In this document: positions 53,601 through 61,896 of the stretch, one piece after another
Numbering within the stretch: the first letter of the stretch is position 1
Layout: each line of letters starts with the position of its first letter
DNA from: Myxococcota bacterium
GTDB taxonomy: Bacteria > Myxococcota_A > UBA9160 > UBA6930
DNA: 64,000 bases
Direction: 5' to 3'
NCBI GenBank assembly: GCA_028285625.1
Contig: JANQOX010000002.1
Span: 181,590-245,589 of the forward strand
The notes under the pieces: model-generated
Database searches by the model: none
What the model saw: only the letters and a program-made list of their open reading frames with translations
Told to the model about the DNA's origin: nothing
Position numbers and translations under genes: made by a program

Positions 53601-53953
53601 CCCTTTGCCATGCTCAGGAGCGGAGGCGCTTCGGGTCGCGCACGTTCGGGGCGCCGTCGCGCTTCTTGCGCGAGATTCCGCCCGACCTCGTGGAGGGGCT
53701 CCGCCGGCTTCGCGAGCGCGCGCCCGCGGCACCGAGCCAGCGCAGTTACGACTACTCCTATGATCAGTCGCCCGCGCCGGACGACGGCAGCGGTCTTGGG
53801 GTCGGCGTGCGCGTGACCCACCCCATCTTCGGGGCGGGAAGCGTGCTCGCGGTGCAGGGCGCCGGCCCCGGCAAGAAGCTACGCATCCGCTTCGATCGGG
53901 CGGGCGTGAAGACCGTGTTGGTGCGCTACGCCAACCTCGAGCTCGGCGGTTGA
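50681..53953 (+). CDS. pcrA: UvrD/PcrA superfamily 1 DNA helicase with intein
   Basis: A 1090-aa precursor with a 360-residue intein (253-612), leaving a 730-aa host, normal for UvrD/PcrA. Host motifs: Walker A AGAGSGKT (to T36), TFTNKAAGEM, STFHSTCVRILRRD, VVVDEYQDTNRVQY, then GDPDQ joined after splicing to SVYGWRGADI (motif III), QNYRSTQRIL, GLEFSVVYLVGMEEGIFPH and VGMTRAMERL. Acts in nucleotide-excision repair and removal of RecA or stalled polymerase. TTG 50681 follows GGAG by 6 nt; an upstream TTG at 50630 lacks a site. Confidence 0.92.
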   Translation: MSAEAILEGLNPEQRDAVTSTEGPLLVLAGAGSGKTRVLTHRIAYLIGTCGIAPDAILAVTFTNKAAGEMRERVEKLLGPEARDVWLSTFHSTCVRILRRDIGHLGRARSFVIFDEADSLATVKEALRRHGLDPKTHDARGLRWRIDQWKNAGELPAQAAERARDLEAEQAAEVYATYQRLLAEQNALDFGDLLMLTVELFDRFPEVLRFYQNRWQYVVVDEYQDTNRVQYRLVNQIAGEHRNLCVVGDPDQCLPASAPVQTTEGARRIDQIRAGDEVVAGAGWGTTHSSPVEKVSTRPFRGELVRIETESGRVLEATPNHVGFGRLEPVEGMHYVYLMWRRDLGFRVGTTSGVRASKDGVPMNGIQVRTNQEVADAVWIAHAGRDPAEASYLEQLFSVRYGLPTTVFYTRGRRLRIDQPRIDRLFSEIDTEAGARRLMDDLDLDPRYPHHRPYAVVRGGIHRRYVWFTMFGDPRPHVKRPWHEHRVQIVTSDPELRRLAEGRFPVREGKRGTWRIETSRKDYDAAEELAQGIASLDALDVVERARLTPGKPFHAMPVSHLREGMVVPVERDGGIGEERVASVARRFYEGDVYDLQVRDLRNFTAGGVVVHNSVYGWRGADIRNILDFERDFSDAKVVKLEQNYRSTQRILSGATAVVEHNAGRPKKSMRTVLGEGEKIQVRECRDERDEAQFVVEGILRGVRDQGRPYGQHAVFYRTNAQSRPIEEELLKYDVPYVIVGGVRFYERAEVKDALSYLRLAVNPADGMALRRIVNRPPRGIGKTTVERAADLAESRGLTLLEGLRAFGPQARGKARGSIAGFLEIIDELGREAPHLSPADAIARVLERTGYVRALEREGTPEAEARVENLKELLAGAEDFTAANAGPEDEDRSLLELFLDQVALVSDLDSAEFRDDRVSLMTTHSAKGLEFSVVYLVGMEEGIFPHQASSRDEQAVEEERRLCYVGMTRAMERLTLCHAQERRRFGSRTFGAPSRFLREIPPDLVEGLRRLRERAPAAPSQRSYDYSYDQSPAPDDGSGLGVGVRVTHPIFGAGSVLAVQGAGPGKKLRIRFDRAGVKTVLVRYANLELGG
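51437..52516 (+). mobile_element. Intein in UvrD/PcrA helicase motif III
   Basis: Inserted between GDPDQ and SVYGW. It begins CLPASAPVQTTEG (block A, Cys1), has TPNH (T66-H69, block B) and ends VYDLQVRDLRNFTAGGVVVHN (blocks F and G, His359-Asn360) before Ser+1. All residues for splicing are present. The central ~200 residues contain no LAGLIDADG motif. The segment YVYLMWRRDLGFRVG and a later EASYLEQLFSVRYG weakly resemble a GIY-YIG nuclease, perhaps for homing. Confidence 0.92.
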
Positions 53954-54966
53954 GCTCGACGCTCGGGGCGCTGCTGCACGGTCGGCGGCTGGCATCGATG
54001 CTGGCGTCGCACTCGCAGCTGTCGTTGCTTCGGGCCGGCCTCGACTCGGGCCTGTTCGCGGCGCTGCGCAAGGCGAAGCCCGTCGAGGCGATCGTGAGCG
54101 AGACCGGATACGCAGAGGACCTGGTGCGGGCGTGGTTGGGCGCCGCTGCGGGTCACGGCCTGGTCGAGCGGCGGGGCGATGCCTACCAGTGCGGGGGCCT
54201 CCCGGCGTGGCTGCTCGAAGACGGCGTGCCGGAGTCGATGCGCGCGATGCTCGACCAGGCCGACCTCACCTATGGGCCGACGCTGCGTGCGCTGCCCGAA
54301 CTGCTGCGTGGGGGCCCGCGCCCCGAATTCGGAGGGGCCGATGCGTCGCGCCGGGCTGCACTGATTCCGCGCGCCCTCGAGGGGCGAGCGCTCTCGGTGC
54401 TGGCGCGCGTGCCGGGTGCCCGCCGGCCTTCGCGGGTGCTCGACGTCGGCTGCGGCTACGGCACGTACCTGGCCGGGGTGCTGGCGCGCCGCCGCGATGC
54501 CTTGGGCGTGGGCGTGGAGCTCGATGCCGACGTGGCCGAGGGCGCCCGCAGAACCCTGCGCGATCGCGGGCTCGCCCAGCGAGGCGAGATCAAGACCGGC
54601 GACTTCATGGTGTTCGACCTGGGCCTCGGCAGCTTCGATCTCGTGCTGCTCAACAACAACCTGCACTACTTCGACGCCCAGGAGCGATCGGCGCTCTTCG
54701 CGCGCGTGTTCGAGCACCTCTCTCCCGAGGGCACCGTGGTGATCCAGATGCCGCTGGCGGCCGAGGGCGCCCTGGCACGGGCGTTGGGCAGCGGCGCGAT
54801 GCTCGCCACCTTCGATCTGTTCCTGCGGAGCCACGCCAACCTGCACGGGTTGCCGAGCCGCGACACCGTCGTCGACGAGCTGCGCACCGCGGGCCTGATC
54901 GAGCCCGGGTGGCGCGACGTGGTGCCCGATGGAAGCACGGTCTTCGTCTGGGCGCGCCGCCCCTGA
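53950..54966 (+). CDS. SAM-dependent methyltransferase
   Basis: A 338-aa class I methyltransferase. An N-terminal winged-helix-like domain (LRAGLDSGLFAALRKAKPVE; SETGYAEDLVRAWLGAAAGH) is followed by a Rossmann domain with VLDVGCGYGTYLAGVLARR, GVELDADVAEGARR and DLVLLNNNLHYFD. The layout resembles O-methyltransferases and MmtR-like small-molecule enzymes. TTG 53950 overlaps the uvrD stop (TTGA). The substrate is unknown; the coupling to uvrD may reflect only shared transcription. Confidence 0.78.
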   Translation: MSSTLGALLHGRRLASMLASHSQLSLLRAGLDSGLFAALRKAKPVEAIVSETGYAEDLVRAWLGAAAGHGLVERRGDAYQCGGLPAWLLEDGVPESMRAMLDQADLTYGPTLRALPELLRGGPRPEFGGADASRRAALIPRALEGRALSVLARVPGARRPSRVLDVGCGYGTYLAGVLARRRDALGVGVELDADVAEGARRTLRDRGLAQRGEIKTGDFMVFDLGLGSFDLVLLNNNLHYFDAQERSALFARVFEHLSPEGTVVIQMPLAAEGALARALGSGAMLATFDLFLRSHANLHGLPSRDTVVDELRTAGLIEPGWRDVVPDGSTVFVWARRP

Positions 54967-54982
54967 CCCGGCAACGGCCGGA

Positions 54983-55390
54983 TCAGTCGCCGGGCGGTCC
55001 CTTGAGCTCGATGGTGTTGCCGTCGGGGTCCCGCACGTACATCGAGGGACCGTTCCCTTCGGCCCCGTAGCGCTGCGCCACCTCGCCGGGTTCGATGCCC
55101 CCTTCGCGCAGGCGCGCCGCGACCTCGGGGCCGAGCGACGCCACGCGCAGGGCCACGTGGTCCACGTTGTGTCCGGTCTCGCCTGGCGCCTCGCCGCCGG
55201 CCTGGCCCAGGGCGGAGTCCACCGGCACCAGGTCGATGAGTGCTGCACCGGCGCGCAGCTGCACCAGGCCCAGGGTGTCGATGCGGCGTTCGACGCGGCA
55301 GCCCAGCACGCCCTCGTAGAAGGCGAGCGACGCTTCCAGGTCGCGGACGCGCAGCACCACGTGGTCGATGCCGAGGACTTCGATGGCCAC
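54983..55390 (-). CDS. VOC (glyoxalase/dioxygenase) superfamily protein
   Basis: A 135-aa single-VOC-domain protein. Opens VAIEVLGIDHVVLRVRDLEA with the metal-binding His in DHVVL and a second in NVDHVALRV; Glu in NTIELKGPPGD. Relatives are glyoxalase I, fosfomycin-resistance proteins and dioxygenases; the reaction is not predictable. The GTG start lies 17 nt downstream of the ddl stop on the same strand, so probably co-transcribed. Confidence 0.75.
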   Translation of the reverse strand: MAIEVLGIDHVVLRVRDLEASLAFYEGVLGCRVERRIDTLGLVQLRAGAALIDLVPVDSALGQAGGEAPGETGHNVDHVALRVASLGPEVAARLREGGIEPGEVAQRYGAEGNGPSMYVRDPDGNTIELKGPPGD

Positions 55391-55407
55391 GGAAAGGCGC
55401 GCCCCGG

Positions 55408-56499
55408 CTAGCCGCGCCGGTAGGTGCGCTCGAGCGCGTCGCGCGTGCGGCCGCGTTCGAGCGCGAGCTCGATCAGCCGGTCCAGCAGGGCCGGATAGGG
55501 CAGGCCACTCGCGTGCCACAGCTTCGGGTACATGCTGCCTTCGGTGAAGCCCGGCAGGCTGTTCACCTCGTTGACGAAGGGGCGGCCGGTCTCGTGCTCG
55601 AGGAAGAAGTCCACGCGCGCCATGCCGGCGCCTTCGAGCAGGACGAAGGCTTCGATCGCCATGGCCTGCAGCTGCGGGGTCACGTCCGAGGGAAGCTCGG
55701 CCGGGACGATCAGCTCGGTCCCTTCGGCCACGTACTTGGCCTCGTAGTCGTAGAAGTCGGCGTGCGACACGATCTCGCCGGGAAGCGACGCCTCGGGGGA
55801 CTCGTTTCCGAGCACCGCGATCTCGAGTTCGCGCCCGGAGACGCCACGCTCCACGAGGATCTTCTCGTCGTAGCGCGCGGCCTCGTGCAGGGCGGGGATG
55901 AGCTCCGATGCCTGGGTCACCTTGCCGACGCCCACCGACGAGCCCAGGCATGCCGGCTTCACGAACAGCGGCAGGCCGATCTCGGACAGGGCGCGCTCGG
56001 CGGCGGCCTCGGCACCGGCGGGCGTCGCGAGTTCGTGCGCCCGCACGAGGATGCCCGGCAGCACCGGCAGGCCCGCGGCGTGAAGCAGGCGCTTTGTCAC
56101 CTCCTTGTCCATCTGCAGGGCCGAGCCCAGCACGCCCGCGCCCACGTAGGGCACGCCCGCAATCTCGAGGAAGCCCTGCAGACTGCCGTCTTCTCCGCCG
56201 GCTCCGTGGACGATCGGCAGGATCACGTCGAGCGCCGCTTCGTCTTCGCCCCCCTCGACCGACACCAGGGTGCGTTGGCCGGGAATCGCCGGCAACGTCA
56301 CTTCGCGCTCGGCGAGCACCGCCTCGGGCAGCAGCGCTGGGCCACCCAGGTGCCAGCGCCCCTGCGGGTCGATGGCGATCAGCTTGACGTCGTAGCGAGC
56401 CGGGTCGAGCGCCTCGCGAATCGAGGTCGCCGAGGCGATCGACACCTCGTGCTCGACGGAGCGGCCTCCGTAGACCAGGCCCACCCGGAGTTTCGTCAT
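55408..56499 (-). CDS. ddl: D-alanine-D-alanine ligase
   Basis: A 363-aa ATP-grasp enzyme. N-terminal LRVGLVYGGRSVEHEVSIAS, ATP-binding FVKPACLGSSVGVGKV and VERGVSGRELEIAVLGN, and C-terminal ARVDFFLEHETGRPFVNEVN with LPGFTEGSMYPKLW. Makes D-Ala-D-Ala for peptidoglycan. ATG 56499 follows GGGGG by 6 nt; ATG 56505 is an alternative two codons upstream. Complements murQ, glmU and glmS in the window. Confidence 0.93.
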   Translation of the reverse strand: MTKLRVGLVYGGRSVEHEVSIASATSIREALDPARYDVKLIAIDPQGRWHLGGPALLPEAVLAEREVTLPAIPGQRTLVSVEGGEDEAALDVILPIVHGAGGEDGSLQGFLEIAGVPYVGAGVLGSALQMDKEVTKRLLHAAGLPVLPGILVRAHELATPAGAEAAAERALSEIGLPLFVKPACLGSSVGVGKVTQASELIPALHEAARYDEKILVERGVSGRELEIAVLGNESPEASLPGEIVSHADFYDYEAKYVAEGTELIVPAELPSDVTPQLQAMAIEAFVLLEGAGMARVDFFLEHETGRPFVNEVNSLPGFTEGSMYPKLWHASGLPYPALLDRLIELALERGRTRDALERTYRRG

Positions 56500-56590
56500 C
56501 ACCATCCCCCTGGCGGCCAGGATAGCCCTGCGCGGCCCGGGGGCCCGCCGTGCGGGCGCCGCATGCCGCGGTCTCCTAGCCTTCCAAGCC

Positions 56591-57457
56591 GTGACTTCGC
56601 CGTATCGAGCCGTACGCGCCAAGGAGGAGGCCCTGCTTCAGGGGCTCCGCGAGCGCGGTCCCCTGCTGGTGGCGTTCTCGGGGGGCGTCGACTCGAGCTA
56701 CCTCGCATGGGCCGCGCACCGCGCGCTCGGCTCGGACGCCCTGGCGGTGACCGCCGTCTCGCCGTCGTACCCCGACAGCCACCGCTCCATGGCGCTCGAG
56801 GTCGTCGAGGGCTTCGGCCTCGCGCACCGCTTCGTCGACACCCACGAGATGGATCGCGCCGACTACCGCAAGAATGCGCCGGACCGCTGCTACTACTGCA
56901 AGACCGAGCTGTTCGAGGTGACCGGTCGGCTGCGCGACGAACTCGGGTTCGCCGCGGTCGCCTACGGCGTGAACACCGACGACACGGGAGACTTTCGCCC
57001 GGGTCACCGCGCGGCCGACGAGCACGGTGTGCTCTCGCCGTTTCTGGACGTGGGGCTCGGCAAGGCCGAGATCCGCGCACTGTCTCGCGCGGCCGGACTG
57101 CCCACGGCCGAGCTGCCGGCGTCGGCGTGCCTGTCTTCGCGGCTGCCCTACGGCACCGAGGTGACCGAGGAGCGCCTGCGCCAGGTCGAGCAGGGCGAGG
57201 AGCGGCTGCGAGCCCTCGGGTTCCAGCAGGTTCGCCTGCGCCACCACGGCGAGCTGGCCCGCGTCGAGATCGCGCCCGACGAGCTGCCCCGTGCGCTCGC
57301 GCCCGACATGGCCCGCGCGATCACGGCCGAGATCAAGCCGCTCGGTTTCCGCTACGTGTCGCTCGACCTCGAGGGCTACCGGACCGGCTCGCTCAACGAG
57401 GGGCTGGGGCCCGACGCTTCGGCTCTGCTCCAGATCCAGCCCCGGGTGGACGCGTGA
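56591..57457 (+). CDS. larE: ATP-dependent sacrificial sulfur transferase LarE
   Basis: A 288-aa PP-loop enzyme. AFSGGVDSSYLAWAAHRALG (PP-loop), RKNAPDRCYYCKTELFEV and YGVNTDDTGDFRPGHRAADE. C180 in PASACLSSRLPYG matches the position of the sacrificial cysteine. LarE donates sulfur for the nickel-pincer cofactor of lactate racemase; larB, larC and larA are not present here, so another sulfur-transfer use is possible. GTG start; the stop overlaps the next gene (GTGA). Confidence 0.88.
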   Translation: MTSPYRAVRAKEEALLQGLRERGPLLVAFSGGVDSSYLAWAAHRALGSDALAVTAVSPSYPDSHRSMALEVVEGFGLAHRFVDTHEMDRADYRKNAPDRCYYCKTELFEVTGRLRDELGFAAVAYGVNTDDTGDFRPGHRAADEHGVLSPFLDVGLGKAEIRALSRAAGLPTAELPASACLSSRLPYGTEVTEERLRQVEQGEERLRALGFQQVRLRHHGELARVEIAPDELPRALAPDMARAITAEIKPLGFRYVSLDLEGYRTGSLNEGLGPDASALLQIQPRVDA

Positions 57458-58428
57458 CGGACGAGGCCAGTCAGCGGTCGGGCATCGGAAGCGGCGAGGC
57501 CCTGCGTTGTGAGGGGGCACCTCGCGATCTCGGGCTCGACCAGGGTCGTGGGCTGGCGGCGCGCGTGCGCGTGGCCGCGTCCGACGAGCGCGGCAACTGG
57601 CTCGACCGGCTGCGACGCCGGACGTCGCCCGACGCCCTCGATGCCCGCGCGGCGCGAGACACCACGCGGTTCTTTCCGCACATGGCCGAGCGCCTGGCGG
57701 GTCTCGCTGCGGGCGCGCGGGTGGATGAGAGGGACCTCTACGCGCTGCTGGCGCGAGAGTTGAGCCCGCCGCCGCGGGGCGGTCTGCTCGCCACGTCGCG
57801 CGAGCACGCGAGCGGCGCGGCGCTGGTCGCTCGCGCAGTGCCCGCCGCGCCCGGTCCTGAACTGGCGCTGCGCCAGAGCGTGCCCGACAACGACTTCCGG
57901 TCGATGGAAGTGGTCTCGCCCTGGCTGGTTCCCGCCATGGCCGGCGTGAACGAGCACGGCCTCGCGGTGGCCGTATCCGTGGGACCTGCGACGCCCGATT
58001 CGCTGCGCGCCTGCGCCGCGCCGGCGGTGCTGCTGGTGCAGGACTGTCTTCAGCGCTTCGACGCCCTCGAAGCCGCCGTCGAATGGTGCATGGGGCGGCC
58101 GGCGGGTGGCGTGGCCCGCATCGTGCTCGCCGACGCCGAGGGCCGCGCAGCCGCGGTCGAGGTGGCCGGTTCAGAGCGTCGTGTCGATCGGGGAAGCGCC
58201 GGTCTGCTGCTGGGAAATGTCCGGCCGGACGACCGCGCCGCCCTGGAGAAGGCCTGCGTCGACGGTGCGCCCGACGAGGCGGCCCTGGTCGCGATCGTCC
58301 GCGAGCATCCCCGCGCGGCGCCCGCAGCCGTCCTGCTCGATCCCGCGGGTCGGCGCCTGGCCATCTGCCGAGACGGTGCCAACGCCTGGCTCGACCTCCC
58401 CACGGAGGGGGGCCGCACCGCGGCCTAG
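57454..58428 (+). CDS. C45-like (acyl-CoA:6-APA acyltransferase-fold) protein, nucleophile not seen
   Basis: A 324-aa protein. Opening LRCEGAPRDLGLDQGRGLAA and middle MAGVNEHGLAVAVSVGPATP, with an LADAEGRAAAVEVAGSERRV segment, match the C45 Ntn-hydrolase pattern. The usual nucleophile site (G-C-T) appears as GGLLATS, without Cys, so autocatalytic processing is doubtful. GTG 57454 overlaps the larE stop by 4 nt. No signal peptide. Function unknown; the fold assignment is tentative. Confidence 0.55.
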   Translation: MTDEASQRSGIGSGEALRCEGAPRDLGLDQGRGLAARVRVAASDERGNWLDRLRRRTSPDALDARAARDTTRFFPHMAERLAGLAAGARVDERDLYALLARELSPPPRGGLLATSREHASGAALVARAVPAAPGPELALRQSVPDNDFRSMEVVSPWLVPAMAGVNEHGLAVAVSVGPATPDSLRACAAPAVLLVQDCLQRFDALEAAVEWCMGRPAGGVARIVLADAEGRAAAVEVAGSERRVDRGSAGLLLGNVRPDDRAALEKACVDGAPDEAALVAIVREHPRAAPAAVLLDPAGRRLAICRDGANAWLDLPTEGGRTAA

Positions 58429-58480
58429 TTGCGAGGGCGTGCGCCGTTGCGCCCGCCCGAACGGGTCCAGCGGGACCGGC

Positions 58481-60022
58481 TCAGCGCCGGCCGCGTCCGC
58501 CTCGGCCGCCGCCGCCTCCACGGCTCCCACCGCGTCCCCCGCCGCGGCTCCCACCGCGTCCGCCGCCTCCTCCGCCGCCTCGGCGGCGGCGCGGGCGATC
58601 GCCGTCGTCCCCATCGCGGGGGGCGTCGTCGAGGCGCGCGGGCTCTTCTCGCACGGTGGTCTCGGGGCGATGCTCGCGCAGGTACGACGCACAGATCGCG
58701 GCGAGGTCGCGGCGGCCGTCTTCGGTGGCCGCCATGGACTCGACGGCGGGGATCAGCCGGTCCACCTTCATGGCGCGCTCCCGCGCCGGAATGTGGCGGA
58801 TCTCCTGCTCGACCTTCACCGCCAGGCGTTCGCGCATGCGTGCCACGATGTCGTCGTCGGTGGGGAGCTTGCGCTCTTCGATCTTGATGCGGTTGATCTT
58901 CTGCAGGTTGCGGAAGTTCCCGATGTCGAGGCCCGAGACCAGCGAGATGGCGACGCCGGCCTTGCCCGCGCGGCCGGTGCGACCGGTGCGGTGCACGTAG
59001 ACCTCCGGGGACTCGGGCGACGAGTAGGCGATCACGTGGGACAGGTCGCTGATGTCGATGCCGCGGGCGGCGACGTCGGTGGCGACGAGGAAGCGCAGCT
59101 CGCCGGCCTTGATGCGCGCCATCGCGGCCTCGCGCGCAGCCTGCGTCAGGTCGCCGGAGATCTGGTCGGCGTCGAAGCCATTCTTCTGCAAGAACGACGT
59201 GACGAAGCGCACGTCGTCCTTGGTGTTGCAGAACACGATGGCGCTCTCGGGATCTTCGTACTCGAGGATGCGCCGGAGGTTCTGCTCCTTTTCCTGCGCG
59301 GTGGTCACGTAGAAGGAGTGCTCGATCTCCTGGGGCGAGCTGTGGCCCTCGACCAGCGAGATGAACTCCGGCTCGTGGAGGAATGCGCGCGAGAGCGCCA
59401 GCACCTTTTCGGGGATCGTCGCCGAGAACAGGCAGTTCTGGCGTTCCTTCGGCAGGTAGGAGCGGATCTCCTTCATGTCCGGCCAGAAGCCCAGCGAGAG
59501 CAGCTCGTCGGCCTCGTCGAACACCACCATCTTCACGGCATCGAACTTGAGCCGGCCGGCACCCAGGTGGTCGAGGATGCGGCCGGGGGTGCCGACGATC
59601 ACGTGCACGCCCTTCTCGAGGGCCTCGACCTGCGGCCCGTAGCCGACCCCGCCGTAGACGGGCAGGCACAGGACGCCGCGGTGGTTGCCGATGGCCTCGA
59701 TCTCGGTGCTGATCTGGTTGGCGAGCTCGCGCGTGGGCGCGAGCACCAGCGCCTGCGGCTCGCGCAGTTCGCGGTCGATCTCGGCGACGATCGGAATGCC
59801 GAAGGCGCCGGTCTTGCCGCTACCCGTGCGGGCCTGGACGATCAGGTCGCCGCCCTTGCGCATGGGCGGAATCGCCTGCCGCTGGACGGGCATGGGATCG
59901 GTCCAGCCCAGGTCTGCGATGCCCTGCTGGATGTCTTCGGGCAGCTCCGTGAAGAGCTGCTCGCCGCCATCGTGCTTCGGTTCGGCTGCGGGCTCGGAAC
60001 CGGCGTCGGGGCCTTCGGTCAC
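58481..60022 (-). CDS. DEAD-box RNA helicase with RGG-rich tail
   Basis: A ~513-aa helicase. Q motif [12 protein letters not shown], Walker [57 protein letters not shown] and HRTGRTGR. A Gly/Arg repeat tail (GGGRGG, GGSRGG) ends the protein and should bind RNA. Similar to DeaD/CsdA proteins used in ribosome assembly and cold growth. GTG 60022 is the most likely start but has no clear ribosome site; longer starts are possible. Confidence 0.9.
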   Translation of the reverse strand: MTEGPDAGSEPAAEPKHDGGEQLFTELPEDIQQGIADLGWTDPMPVQRQAIPPMRKGGDLIVQARTGSGKTGAFGIPIVAEIDRELREPQALVLAPTRELANQISTEIEAIGNHRGVLCLPVYGGVGYGPQVEALEKGVHVIVGTPGRILDHLGAGRLKFDAVKMVVFDEADELLSLGFWPDMKEIRSYLPKERQNCLFSATIPEKVLALSRAFLHEPEFISLVEGHSSPQEIEHSFYVTTAQEKEQNLRRILEYEDPESAIVFCNTKDDVRFVTSFLQKNGFDADQISGDLTQAAREAAMARIKAGELRFLVATDVAARGIDISDLSHVIAYSSPESPEVYVHRTGRTGRAGKAGVAISLVSGLDIGNFRNLQKINRIKIEERKLPTDDDIVARMRERLAVKVEQEIRHIPARERAMKVDRLIPAVESMAATEDGRRDLAAICASYLREHRPETTVREEPARLDDAPRDGDDGDRPRRRRGGGGGGGRGGSRGGGRGGSRGGGGGRGGRGRR

Positions 60023-60111
60023 GGGCGCGGAGGCTAACAACTCTCCCCCCCGCCGCTCGCGGGCCCCGGGCGGCTCTCCTGCGCTCGGCTCGCCCGCTAC
60101 CCTTGCAGTCG

Positions 60112-60408
60112 ATGTCGAAGCTCTCCCCCGAGGACGTTCGCCACGTGGCTCGCCTGGCGGCCCTGCGCCTCTCCAGCGACGAGGCCGAGGCCCTCGGCCG
60201 CGACCTGCACGCGATCCTCGACTATGTCGAGCAGCTCGCCGAGGTCGATACCGAGGGAGTGCCGCCCACGGCGCACGCGATCCCGTTCGAGACGCCCTTG
60301 CGGCAAGACACGCCGGTCTCGTCCATCGATCCCGAAGAGGTGCTCGCCCAGGCGCCCGCACGCGCCGGGACCGCCTTCGCGGTGCCCAAGGTGCTCGACG
60401 AGGCCTAG
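60112..60408 (+). CDS. gatC: Asp/Glu-tRNA(Asn/Gln) amidotransferase subunit C
   Basis: A 98-aa protein: [50 protein letters not shown] and LRQDTPV. GatC bridges GatA and GatB in the trimer that converts misacylated Glu-tRNA(Gln) and Asp-tRNA(Asn). ATG 60112 gives the standard N-terminus. First gene of gatCAB, 5 nt before gatA. Confidence 0.94.
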   Translation: MSKLSPEDVRHVARLAALRLSSDEAEALGRDLHAILDYVEQLAEVDTEGVPPTAHAIPFETPLRQDTPVSSIDPEEVLAQAPARAGTAFAVPKVLDEA

Positions 60409-60413
60409 CGACG

Positions 60414-61886
60414 ATGCCCCTGCCCACAGTGGCGGCGCAGCGCGCCGCACTCGACCGCGGTGAGACGTCGAGCGCCGACCTGGTGGACGCCGCGCTCACG
60501 CGTGCGGCTGAAGTCGATCCGGCGATCGGTGCCCTGGTCGCCACGCGCGACGAAGCGGCGCGTGCCGATGCCGAGGCCGCCGATGCGCGGCGCGCCCGCG
60601 GCGAAGTCGCGTCGCCCCTCGACGGCGTTCCGGTGGTCTTGAAGGACAATCTGGCGCAGCACGGCGAGACCCTCGGCTGCGGGTCGCGGATTCTCGAGGG
60701 CTACCGATCGCCTTTCGACGCGACTGCGGTGGCGCGGCTTCGTGCGGGGGGCGCCGTCGTGGTCGGCCGAGCCAACATGGACGAGTTCGCCATGGGCTCG
60801 TCGACCGAACACTCGGTGGCGGGCCCCACGCGCAACCCCTGGGACCTCTCGCGTTCGCCCGGCGGCTCGTCCGGTGGCTCGGCCGCCGCGGTGGCCGCGG
60901 GCATCGTGGCGCTCGCGCTCGGGAGCGACACCGGGGGCTCGATCCGCCAACCCGCCAGTTTCACCGGCCTGGTGGGGATGAAGCCCACCTATGGCCGCGT
61001 GTCGCGACTCGGCCTCGTCGCCTTCGCGTCGTCCCTGGATCAGATCGGGCCACTCGCCCACACCGCCGAGGACTGCGCGCTGCTGCTCGACCTGATCAGC
61101 GGACACGATCCCGGCGACGCCACCTCGCTGCCCGAGGGCCCGACCGCTTCCCAGGCCGACCTCGACGGTGGCGTCGAGGGCCTGCGCATCGGGCTTCCTC
61201 GCGAGTACTTCGAGACCGAAGGGGTCCGTGCCGAGGTGCTGGACCGCGTGCGCGACGCGGTGGCCGTGCTGGAGGCCGCAGGCGCCAAGACCACGCCGGT
61301 GTCGCTACCGAACACCCGGCACGCGATCGCCTGTTACTACCTCGTGGCGACGGCCGAGGCCTCGAGCAACCTCGCGCGCTTCGACGGGGCCCGCTACGGA
61401 CGCCGGGCCGAAGGGGCCGCCGACCTGCGCGAGATGTACGAGCGCAGCCGCTCCGAGGGTTTCGGGACCGAGGTCAAGCGCCGGATCCTGCTGGGTACGT
61501 TCGTGCTCTCGGCTGGCTACTACGACGCATACTACAAGAAGGCGCAGCAGGTTCGGACGCTGCTGAGGCGGGACTTCGAGCGCGCCTTCGAGGGCTGCGA
61601 CGTACTGCTCACGCCCACCGCACCCGAGCCCGCCTTCCGGATCGGCGAGAAGGCCGACCCGCTTTCCATGTACCTGTCCGACGTCTACACGGTGTCGGCC
61701 AACCTGGCGGGCCTGCCCGGTCTGTCGATGCCCTGTGGGCTCGCCGACGGTCTGCCGGTCGGTGTCCAGATCCTGGGCCCGCCGCTCGCCGATGCGCGGG
61801 TGCTGCGCACGGCCCACGCATACCAGCGGCTCACCGATCACCACGAAGCGACTCCGGCGCCGATCGACTCCGGGGCGCGCACATGA
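60414..61886 (+). CDS. gatA: Asp/Glu-tRNA(Asn/Gln) amidotransferase subunit A
   Basis: A 490-aa amidase-signature enzyme. The Lys-Ser-cisSer triad is in [27 protein letters not shown] and [20 protein letters not shown]. Releases ammonia from glutamine or asparagine for GatB. ATG 60414; 10 nt before gatB. Length typical. Confidence 0.96.
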   Translation: MPLPTVAAQRAALDRGETSSADLVDAALTRAAEVDPAIGALVATRDEAARADAEAADARRARGEVASPLDGVPVVLKDNLAQHGETLGCGSRILEGYRSPFDATAVARLRAGGAVVVGRANMDEFAMGSSTEHSVAGPTRNPWDLSRSPGGSSGGSAAAVAAGIVALALGSDTGGSIRQPASFTGLVGMKPTYGRVSRLGLVAFASSLDQIGPLAHTAEDCALLLDLISGHDPGDATSLPEGPTASQADLDGGVEGLRIGLPREYFETEGVRAEVLDRVRDAVAVLEAAGAKTTPVSLPNTRHAIACYYLVATAEASSNLARFDGARYGRRAEGAADLREMYERSRSEGFGTEVKRRILLGTFVLSAGYYDAYYKKAQQVRTLLRRDFERAFEGCDVLLTPTAPEPAFRIGEKADPLSMYLSDVYTVSANLAGLPGLSMPCGLADGLPVGVQILGPPLADARVLRTAHAYQRLTDHHEATPAPIDSGART

Positions 61887-61896
61887 GGGCCCGTTC

